From: Parietichytrium sp. I65-24A | Lineage: Eukaryota > Sar > Bigyra > Thraustochytrida > Thraustochytriidae | Direction of reading: 5' to 3' | Length of the DNA: 64,000 nucleotides | Assembly (NCBI GenBank): GCA_012862575.1 | Contig: BLSF01000002.1 | Location: 434,001 to 498,000 of the forward strand | In this document: positions 20,900-31,400 of the stretch, piece by piece | Layout of the letters: each line of letters opens with the position of its first letter | Position numbering within the stretch: the first letter of the stretch is position 1 | The notes under the pieces: generated by a model | Databases searched by the model: none | Told to the model about the DNA's origin: nothing | Seen by the model: the letters and a program-made list of their open reading frames with translations, nothing else | Made by a program: the position numbers and the translations under genes

Positions 20900-22045
20900 A
20901 TGCGACTCCGCGATAGAAGCGGGTCGGAGGACAGTCTCGCGGACTCGCAGAGCTCCATGCCAGGGCATATGCCGGCTCCGCCGAATACGAAGAAGAACTC
21001 GCGCCAAATGAACTTTCGGTCAAGGGGATTCAGAGAGAGCATCTCAAACTTGCTCGGCTCCGTCTTCCAGGGCGGTCCGCCAAGCAAAGCGTCAAAGTCT
21101 CGCTTTGGGCGAAGAAAAAAGACGAGCACACCAGAGACAAGTGGGTCGCAACAAACGATACACGGTGGGAACAGCGAATACTCTCAGCAACAAAACGCGC
21201 CCAGCTTAGCGCGTGGTTCCAGTCAGGTTTCGGTTGGATCTAGTGCGTCTGCACACTTTCGAACTTCAAAGGAGGAGACCGTCTCAAAGGAGGAGTTGCA
21301 CCATCTCGTCAACATGAAAAGTATTCTTCCCATGGTACCTCCCAGCGAAAGATCAGGAATCCCGATCAAGAAGACCAAATATTTACTGGAAAGCATCGCA
21401 TTCCCGATTGAAAATTCGCTTGCTGTAACAGAAGGAATTGCTGAAGAACCGGAGTCTGGATGCGAGCAAGCAGAAGTTGAAGAAGACGATTTTGGCCTCG
21501 AGCACGCAAGCACCTCTGAGGATGACTTTGGCGGGCTTGGGACGGAGATTGGGCAGCCCATGTTTTCAGACTTCAGGCAAGAGACCAATGCGAGAAATAT
21601 TAACGAGATAATTAGTTCAGAGCGAGCTGAGCGGCGCATCGAGGCGAGGCAATATATGCACAAGCAAAGACAGAGGGCAAAGGAGGCTTTGCAGGTACAA
21701 AAACCAGTCCTTATCACTGCTAGGAGCATAGCGTTGGACAACCTCACCCCACTACAGCACGAAAAGAGGCAAAAGGAGCTTGCTCGCAGAGAGCGCAAAA
21801 AGAGAAGGCAGAACAAGCACCTGCACAGCATCGGATCGAAGGCAAGGACAAATTCCAGAATGTACACAAATGACACAAACGACGGTGGCTCCATGCTCTC
21901 ATTCAGAACAAGAAGGCTTAGTGAGAATCCGGCGAGCGAAGCGAAGTCCGTTTTCACCATGCACGGAGTGTCTTCTCGGGTTTCTCGAGCTGGCACGAAG
22001 AACAGTCTTATGTCCTCTTCCTCACAAACTTCGGAGTTCCGATAA
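20900..22045 (+). CDS. Disordered Ser/Arg-rich hypothetical protein
   Basis: A 381-residue single-exon protein that I cannot assign. The N-terminal 130 residues are Ser/Gly/Gln-rich and basic. At about 137-165 is a more ordered patch, KEELHHLVNMKSILPMV followed by a proline and KKTKYLLESIAFP. An acidic stretch (EEDDFGLEHASTSEDDFGG) follows. A highly charged helix (ERAERRIEARQYMHKQRQRA) and a second basic cluster (RRERKKRRQNKH) could serve as nuclear localisation or RNA-binding sequence. The tail is Ser/Arg-rich. The ATG at 20900 is the first of the frame. No domain, membrane segment or signal peptide is seen. Confidence 0.7.
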   Translation: MRLRDRSGSEDSLADSQSSMPGHMPAPPNTKKNSRQMNFRSRGFRESISNLLGSVFQGGPPSKASKSRFGRRKKTSTPETSGSQQTIHGGNSEYSQQQNAPSLARGSSQVSVGSSASAHFRTSKEETVSKEELHHLVNMKSILPMVPPSERSGIPIKKTKYLLESIAFPIENSLAVTEGIAEEPESGCEQAEVEEDDFGLEHASTSEDDFGGLGTEIGQPMFSDFRQETNARNINEIISSERAERRIEARQYMHKQRQRAKEALQVQKPVLITARSIALDNLTPLQHEKRQKELARRERKKRRQNKHLHSIGSKARTNSRMYTNDTNDGGSMLSFRTRRLSENPASEAKSVFTMHGVSSRVSRAGTKNSLMSSSSQTSEFR

Positions 22046-22487
22046 ATCAAAGGATTAGAGCGGTTTTCATTCTTTGTGCGCTCTTGAAACTTGTTATTGC
22101 TGCAAAGACGCTCTCTTTCTGCAGTGTTTGTCTCTCTGCGGTTGTAGACTTGTGCCGTCTCAACGCTTTGATTGCTATTGTTGGATGTGTCGCTCCCCTG
22201 CTTTTCAAGCGTGAGTCTGTCAACGACTCCAACTGTCTCGCGCGCCTATGCTGGATCATGCTGCTGTGAGGTACTGGAAAATGTGAATCCTGAGCAGCGT
22301 TCGGACACAGGAGGTGCGAGGCGCCGAAAATAAATTGTAGTTTTACTGAATGAATTCTGAACACAAAATAAATCTTGTTATATCTTGCGAGAAAGAGACT
22401 TTTCCAGCTCTGCTTGTTTGCAGTTATCTATTAATTAAAATTGATCAATAGTGAAACACGCCCCAAACTCTAGCACCTCGGCTTGAC
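22046..22487. other. Intergenic between converging genes
   Basis: About 440 bp shared by the 3' ends of the disordered hypothetical gene and VPS13. AATAAA-like words occur on the plus strand near 22328 and 22367. Nothing else is seen. Confidence 0.5.
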
Positions 22488-25400
22488 TCAACCTGAGAAA
22501 GGAAGTCGGTCTTCGATTGCCAATACATACAAGGCGGTGCTATTCGCCGCGTCCTTGTAAAGGAAAGAGAGGCTAAAGCCTTGCTTCGGTGCTACGGATA
22601 TGTCACCGGGGACGCTGACGCGGCAAGTGAAAGCGCTACACGATATCTCTGCGGAGATACTTTCCTTATATTTACTGTGCAATACCCACGCAGAATATCC
22701 GTTTTGATTCCACTCGTTCCCTGAACGCCACGAAGCCAGGCTGCAGCTCCCGTTCCCTGATCCCAACTCGGTGTGTGGGACCAAGTTTCTGCAGTTTGCG
22801 AGCCGACCCTTGCTTTCTGGCTTGGAAATACTAATTTCTGTGCTGCTTCTGTTGACGACTCCAATCACAACTATCTTGCGCGCGTATAAGAACCGGTGTG
22901 TATTCCTCCAGTCAAACACAAAGTTCCGCATCAAGGTAATCCACGAATCCATGTTTGAGCACAAGTTTTGGGGGAGCAATCGATTCCTGTACTCTTCTAT
23001 GAGTGCATCACCACTTTTGAAGGAAACGGTGGGGAACTCCTCAGACTTGACTCGAGCTGAAGTAAGGGACAACTTGTTGCGCAGAGTCGCCGTAATGCCG
23101 AAGTTTGTTGTCCGGAAATTAACAGCACCAAGTACGCTTAGCATTGATTTGCTAAACTCGCTCTGGTAGTGCTTCTTCACGGCTGTCATTAGGGTAGCAA
23201 GCGATCCAATGAAATTGTGCTTGTCAAAGCTATCTAGTCGCAGGCTTGCGTCATCGACACGAATGTTCATCCGACTGAGAAGCCCGCCGCCCAGATTGTA
23301 CAGCGCGGCTGATTTGTCCTTGTCTGAGTGCTGCTGATAGCTCAGCTTGATTGCAATTTCAGACAAGTTCAAGTTGCGGAGACGAACCAAGTCGACTCGC
23401 CTTGAAGCGCTGGATCGGCCTGCGGAGAGGCGCTTTTCTCCATCGTAGCCTTGATTTGAGACCTCCAGCAAGTGAGCTTCTTGTAGAATTGCTGCATTCC
23501 GGCGGCCAGCCCATTTCACCGCGGCTTGGGCCACCACGCTCACGTTGTTGCTCTCCAAAACGCAACGGATCGAGTCAACGGCACTCTCTGTCGCTACAAC
23601 CTGGTCTTCTGTGTGAATAACAAGATTTTTCAACTCAATAAGCTCCAGAAGGAAGCTTTCGTCAATGTGCAGTATAACACGCTGCATGGAAAAGCCAACA
23701 TCCTCAAAGTCCAGCCCACGCTCAACGGAAAATTTCGCAGAGACTCGGAGCCGAAGAAACGGGTTGTTTGTCACGAAATTATCCTCCGCCTTTTGAATTC
23801 GCCCTGGCTTTCGGCGCCGTACGCTACCTTCACCAAGGACCACTTCTGGAAACAGTGGATCCGGCCGCCCGTCCTCTACTTGAAACGATCCGCACCCGAT
23901 TGTACACTCCAATCCAACCATGTTAGACTTCAAGACGAAGGAAAGAAGACCGAGCTCTAAGGATCCCACACGACGAGGTCGGCGCCCCACGTTGTGGCTT
24001 TCAGCTGGGGCTGTTGTGACCTTGAGGCTGCTGAAGTTTGCGCTACTGGCATTACTTGCCCCGCTTGACATTCTCGATAGAGTGCTTTGGCTCGTACGGG
24101 TCCTCTCCGTTGCGTAAGAATCGGCAGACAAAGTGCTTGTGCGTGAAGAGTGCCGGAGCTTTTCCCCTCTTGCTGCGATGACTCGGCGATGCCGTTCTGA
24201 GCGGGCCTTCGCGAAGCCGCGGTAGAAGACTGTAATATCGGAATGGTCCCGAAGAAAGATGAGCTGAATAGTGTTGACCCTCGCATCAAAGCCTACTTTT
24301 GGGAATTTGGACCAAAATCCCTTCACGGCCGGAGAATCCGGGGGCTCATCAGTGGCGCTCTCCTCTTGTTGGCCAACAACGGACTCGCTGTTCAAAAAAT
24401 GACCAGCGCGGAGCTCGCCAAGACCTGGCTCAGATAGCTCAACAACAATGGAACCAGCTGTATCGCCAACTTGAACCTCAAGAATGAAGTATTCCAATGT
24501 CATCCCGCGTCTTAGTCTACACGTTACTGCGCTACGACGCTTGAGAAACTCGCAAGGGTCAAAGGGGACAGACCACTCTGTTGGCTGCGGTCGCACGGTC
24601 GAGCTGCTTGACTCTTCGTCCAGGTGACGTTTTCCGAAGCGCACCTGGAAGTGCGGCTCTTTTGTTGTCACAACACCTGGAGGACACCAGAACGGAGCAC
24701 TAGAGCCCACGCCGACCCATACTTGCTGGTCAGTCTGATTTTTGGTGTTTACGACAGGTTGAAAGCAAAGGTCGCAACTCGTGTAATTTACGAACGTGTA
24801 TCTCGGAACGATGTTCACAAGGTTGGTGCGATATAGCATTCCTGGAGCGAGATCTACCGACACCCCGAGATGAAGCGAGTTACTCCGGCGGTCTTTGCTT
24901 GGAATAAATACCGCTTCACTCATTCCAGGCGTGCTAACCTCAAGAGGTGCTGGCGCTGATGAGCGGTCAAACCCCACGACTAACTTTCCGTCGTCTGGGG
25001 TATACATTATCAAATTCTGATTACCTTTTCCCATGTTCAACGGCGTGGGGTATATCCACGAGTCAGGGCCAGACTCGGCAAGAGCTGCTTCGGAGGAGAA
25101 TCTCAGTGCCAGCCACGTGCTATTGACGATCAAGTACTCGGAATAAAGCGTTATCATCAAGCCACCGCCCTCGGCCTCTTCCATGAGCACACAGACGTCG
25201 CAGCTGACTGTAGAGTTATCCTGAAACCTGATTTTGGGTTTACTGCTCGGTGCATCGCTTGGAGATGGGGACTCTGCAGAGGAGTCGCTAGCAGAGTTCA
25301 TTCGCATGTGCTTTCCATTTTGCGAGGCCATGTAGGTATCCTCTTCAAGCTCCTCGAATTCAGAGTCATAGTCAAGAGTGCCCTCGCTCCATGTGTCAAA

Positions 25401-28400
25401 CTCATCGTGCTCGCTTTTAAGAATCGCCCCGTCTGCTGTAGATAGTAGCGGCGGCCAGACTGGTGAGTTAGACTCCTCCTCTTCGGTGTCCGTTAAGCTC
25501 GAACTCACGTCGCCATCCACGGTCCGGTCTGACGGCATGCGGTCTAACTTGACTACTCTTTGCTTGCGTTGCTTGAGTGCTCGCTGCATAGTTGAGCTAC
25601 TCAGGTGTTTGACCGCTTTGGTCGTTCCCGTCAGAAAGAAAATGTTTCGATAACGATTGCGCCGCTTGGACACCACTTTGCCTGGTTTGCGCTTTATTTG
25701 CAACGGCAGACGCGAACTGAAGTTGGAGTGCTCCAGTTTGAAAGACAAACTGGCGACTCTAACACTATCTCTGGAGTGTGAACTTGACGGAACAGAGTGC
25801 AATTGCTGCTCCGCCCCGGCAGAGATATATCCAACGTTGATGGGCATATCGTTGATGATTGATGGGACATACTCTTCGAACCAAACATCCTGCGGTAGCA
25901 AATTGCGTAGGCGCACCTGTGGGTAAATGGTGAATATCGTAGTTACCCCATCCTCGTCCGGAGAAACGCTGGCACAAAGAAACCTTGTTTTCCCGTTTGC
26001 TAAGGAACACTCCAACTCTGTGTGCGTAATTGAGCCCCCAGTAGCTAATGACAAATGTATTGGACCGCTCCAGTCGTATGCTAAGCTAGCGCTCTCCTCC
26101 AGATGGGTGGGTAGCATAGGTTGCACCCTGATCTCAGCAGCATCTCCAAACAACACGGGAAGGTCCCGCGACTCTCCTGGCTGGAGACTCCAGTCCAGCA
26201 CTTTGGCGCTCGACCAGGTCGGAGCGTTTGCTAAGACTCGAATGCTGTAGTCCATCTGGTTTGAGACGCGTAAAAGTGACGACAAGACCAATTTTAGCTT
26301 GCGTGTTGTGTCATCTATCATCACATTCCAGCGAATTCGTAGGCCCCAGGGAGTCAAGTCTCTGTAGCTCGACCTCGCAATGAGTCTGGCAACGCCACCG
26401 CCGATTCGGTTCACAATCAAGCCTTCAAGAGTTTCCCACACGCGCGAGTAGCGCCCTGTCTCTGGGTCAGGAAAGAGGAAGCAAACGTTAATTGGCCGAT
26501 ATTGACAAAAGCCGCGGATGACACCACGTCCGGAACCGGTGTGGTGCTCAAACCCAAAGCAGCTATCTTCCGGATCAGCGCTCAGCAGAGTTGCAGAGGA
26601 AGGATCCTCGCCATCTTTCCAGTACAAAATCGGGAGCCCGGACTCATTGCGGATCATGAAAGCGCTGTTCGTCGAGTAATCCTCTAAGTTCCCGCCACCG
26701 CTACTGGCGGCTGCGCTCCTTAGCTTTCCTTTGATCGCAGTCAGCGACTCGTATTTGGTGAAGGTATTCCGCATCAACCGCAAAAACGTGTCGGAGAGGT
26801 TGCAAGTCATAGGATTTGGAAGATCAAGCGTAATGTCTAGTTCGCCATCGTTGTAGTACGTGCACGACGCATTGATGTGGCTCGGCTCGAGCAGCACCCC
26901 CCAGGCCCCAGCACGGAGATCATGGTAATACGCTCCTGTCAAGTCAACCTGAGCGCCACACACGTAGTTGCCATCGTTCGAACCGTTCAAAAAGGCATCC
27001 ATCTTTGCAACGACAAGATTTGCGAGAGGCATATTGCCACCTTCCAGATCATCTATGAGGTTTATGATGACCTTTTGAGTGCCAGCGTTGATCGAATCTT
27101 GCAATATGACAGGGTTATCGCTCTGAGAACGCAAAAACCGAAGCAGCACTGGGCCGGCTTGAGTTCTTAGCCTTTCCTGAATGAGAATAGGGTTTTCATT
27201 CGAAACAAAACACGAATTGATTTCCAGTAGGTAATCGCCCGCCTTGACTCCGAACTCCTCGCAAATACTGGACCCGACGCGCCCTTGTAAGCGCTTGGTT
27301 TGATGCAGCTCTTTGACGCGCAAAAAGCCGTGGTCCTGCTCAAGAACAACGCCAACATCTCTTATACCATTTGGCACGAGAAAGCAGATGTAATTTTCAT
27401 CAATATAGCCATCGTGCTCGGTGTGTGTCGCGCTGTTTCTCGAGGCTGCAGAGTTGGGCTCCACCAGGACTTCATCCTCGCTGGTGCTATCGTCATCGCC
27501 ATCATCTGACGTTATCGTGCGAGTCGAACTTTGGTACGACGACAACACGCGATTTAGAACCTTGCGGAAATTGTCTCGAGATTTCTGCTCGCGAATTTCT
27601 TTCAAGGACTGTTCACGCTCATGACCTCGAAGTTGCCCAGCAATCTGTTGCACCAAGCCTAAGTCTGCGGCGGAAATATATAGCTCCAGCTGCTTGAACA
27701 TGAGCTTTACTCGACGGGTGTGCACTTTAGATTTGAAACTGACCTCCTCATACTCATGAGAGAACACCAGCTCCGTGGGTTCTAGGAGCTGCTGAAACAC
27801 ATTTTCCTTGAAGAAGCGCGCCTCCGGCCCTGCGCCATCTGTTTGAGTCTCGGCAGTCGCCACGTAGGCTTGTATGTTCTCTAATTTCCCGGCCCAGTTT
27901 GAAAACTGCTTCGCGTCAGGGTCCCCGCTTTTGTCCCAGGTGAAATTGATGTCCGTGCGGACAGTGATCATCTTGGCGCTTGGCTTTTTAAAATCCTCAA
28001 TAAAATACAGGCAAGAGTCGCGAATATTGAACTCTCCTTTCCAATCATGCCTGTCGATGCCGTCTGTGTTTAAAGGAAGGGCCGAAGTGGTGGCACTAGC
28101 CTTGCGACGATCCGACTCTCCGAGCAATTCGCTCAGATCGCTTTGATGGGTAGCGTCTTTGGAAGGATCGGAGCTCACCCAGAACCGGATGACATCTGAG
28201 AGTAAATCCCACATAAAATAGCTCCGGAAGCTGTTCAGATCAAGCTGAACGGTCCGCTGACTGTGTACATAGCGAAAGTAAAACGCCATCAATCGCGTAG
28301 GTTCGCTAGTTTGCACTGTCTCAGCAGTTTGCCTCGGATTGGAGAGAATGAGAGAGCGGAACCAATTGGTGGAGGTATCAGAGCGCTCGTCAATAAGATC

Positions 28401-31400
28401 AAGAGAGTTGACGGAGATCTCCACAGCAGTGGAAGCAACTGGTGTTTCGCGAGAGATGTGTGCTCGAAACACGTCCATGGAGAAACACGCGATTCGGGAT
28501 TTCTCCTCCGCGACCGCCCCTTCTGCGACAAGCAGAGAGGCTCGCTCCAAGACAAGATCAATCACAAACACGAGGCCCTGAGAATCGTCTTGAACATCGT
28601 ACCCGTATTCCACAAAGACAGTTTGCTGTGCAGACGATTCGCCTTCGTCAAAGGAATTGTCAACCACCAGCCCCGATTCAACGATCGTGTCTGGTTCTAG
28701 TATCCCATCAATGCCGAGAGCGCTGTTTGGCGGGGGATCAGCCAGCAAATTTTCGCCCAGCACCCTTTGAATCAGCCAATACTGCTCCACAGCCAATGTG
28801 ATTGCAATCTTCGTAATTGACCCATCAACAGTTAGCTTGCCGGGCTCTCCTGTCACGATGTCAAGGTCGAATCGCACCGGCTCCTCGAGCAGAGGGGCAA
28901 CGTCCGTCAGCATCTTGAAACCACCCAGAGTTACTTTGGTTGTGTGGAGCTTCGAGTTCTTCTTCGAGGAGTCCACGTTAAAGGCTCTAAGATTTTCGCA
29001 AGTTGCGCTCAGGAAATGTGTCTCGTCGACATCCATGCTCGCAGGGACCACAATCTCGAAACGCTCCATTTTAATCTCGTACGTTGTGGTTGTCACCGAT
29101 TGCTGCTTCATAGCTGATTTGAGCACATCGCCTGCGTTGTAATCCTCCAGCAAGCTTTGACCCATCAGGGCGGTCCAAACCCCTTCACGTAGGTAGTCCA
29201 GCAGTTCTAAATAAATCTGGTTCAGGTGTAGATACTTGCTTGCCCCAATGCGCACGTCCACTACACTCAGCCTCTGTTTTTGAAACAATTTCACGGCGAA
29301 CTTTACCAATGAATCAGACTCTGATATTACACTGTACAACTTTCGTTCACGAGCTTCCACCCTAAAATTGCCGAGCCTGCCCTTCACTGACATGACATCA
29401 GTAACTTGTGCTAGTTTTACTTGAGCGTCAGTCATGCTCAGCTGAGCAAGAACAGCACGGTGTTTTCGAAGTGTGAGCGAAAGGGCCTTCATCGAGATCG
29501 AAAGTACAAATCGCATGTCCTCCTCTGCAACCTCTTCCGGCTCCTGAGCCAGATAACTTCCGTCGCCGGTGGAAGACGAGTCTGTCGATGACACTCTACG
29601 TAGCGATGAACTGAATTGGCTGCCACGATTGCTCACGGCGGTCGGACCGAATCTTGGAGACGGTGGCCCGGCCTTTACAGCAAAAAACTCCGGAAATTTT
29701 CTTTCGTAGTTTGCACGTAGTGCAACGATAGTGTCCGGATTCCAGTTGATCCAGAGCTTGTTGAAACTGGCAACAGCGAAGAGGGTACTCTTCGTTCTCT
29801 GGGGCTCAAGACGAACTAGTCTCCTTCTCTTTCCTCTAGCTGTCGATTCGGGACTAACTAGCATTCGCCTCCACCTAGCATTTATGGAAATGAGGTCCTC
29901 CTGACTGGCGTCACTTACGGCGTGCGGTTCCCGACTAGACACAAAGTATACGGAATGGTCAGGATTTGCAAACACGTCCACCACCTCGAAACTTGCAAGG
30001 CCCACGTGTGCGTAGGCAGTCCTCGCACGCTGAATAAATTCCAGTTCAAGACCTTTCAACGACCCTTGAAGGTACGGAACGTTTTGCCGACTGGACTTGG
30101 AATCGGTACATATGTTCACCTGTAAATTCTTCAACTTCACTTTGTAGTGAGTTGAGAACGCGATGGGCGCTTGTTGCTGTTGTTCCGCCACCGCAACAGT
30201 CATCTTCCAGGAGCTTTTCTCATCGGATTGGAAGGCTTTCAGGGCTGGGGAGTGCTGCGAGCTGTGCGAGCTCGTGCTATTGCTGCGCGCCCTGCCATCT
30301 TTACTTTCGCTAAGCGAATCGGGAAACTTGTCCTCGTCGATGAGGCTCGCATCAGGAATAATCAGCCACCACCAAGGTTCGGTGATCCACTGCTGACGCA
30401 GATCCCAGAGGAAGCGAATGTATGCTGGAACGACGGTCACATTTATCAAATCCAGGACCACCCGAACTTCTTGATTCATGCGGGTACTCAGAACGTGGCT
30501 CACAGATGCGTGAACGTCGAAATCGTCAACCACCCTGTACACAGAGCTTTCCTGGTCATGCATTGCGTGCTTTTCCAGCAGATCGAGGGATTGATAAAGG
30601 GCTTCCCAGGTCGCATTCGGAGGGACGGTCAGAATAACGCATTTGATGCGATGCACCGATACTTTCCATGTTCCAGAAACGTCATTCACGCTTGAATCGC
30701 TGTTCCCAGCATAGTCGTGATCGTTCTCAGACCAACCAGCACCAGCAAAGTCATTGCCTTCTTTGATGCTGTTCGAGCCATCGTCCGAGTCTTCTTGCTC
30801 AAGCTCATTCTCGAGTGCGTCAAAAAATGACTCATCTTCGGACTCGTTTGATTCGCCGCCGAAACTCCTTGATTGGTCATTTGAAAGGCTACTTCGTCTC
30901 AGTGCACCGCTATCACTATTTGTGGGACCGGCCGCTGGCCCTGGCGAAGGAGGCTCCTTATGAGTTGTCAAGTCATTTCTTTCGATTCGAAAATTACCAA
31001 GATCCAACAGAAGCAGTCTATCACCATTCGCAGAGCGCATGCCAGGATCTCGACTTAATAAAGGCACCAACAGAATAGGTGCAGCGACTGTGACGCGAAT
31101 ATCCATATCTGGGCGAGCGTTATTCCAAAGCGGAGAGGAATTCTGCTCAATTTGCTTTGTAAGCTGGTTGGTTTGCTCGATGTACGCTGCGAGCCAATTT
31201 GCGTCTGTAAAGAAGCTGTCTTGATCATCTTGCCCAGCAGCTGCGAGACCTTGGCCGGCTTTCGTCTGGAAAGGCAGAGATGTGTCTTTAAGAGCATAAA
31301 ACTGCTGCTGCTCAAACTCAGTCTTGAAACCCTCTTTGGACAGCAAGAAATACGAGAGCCCATTGACCCACCGAGGCCGTAAGATGATCTTGAACGGTAC

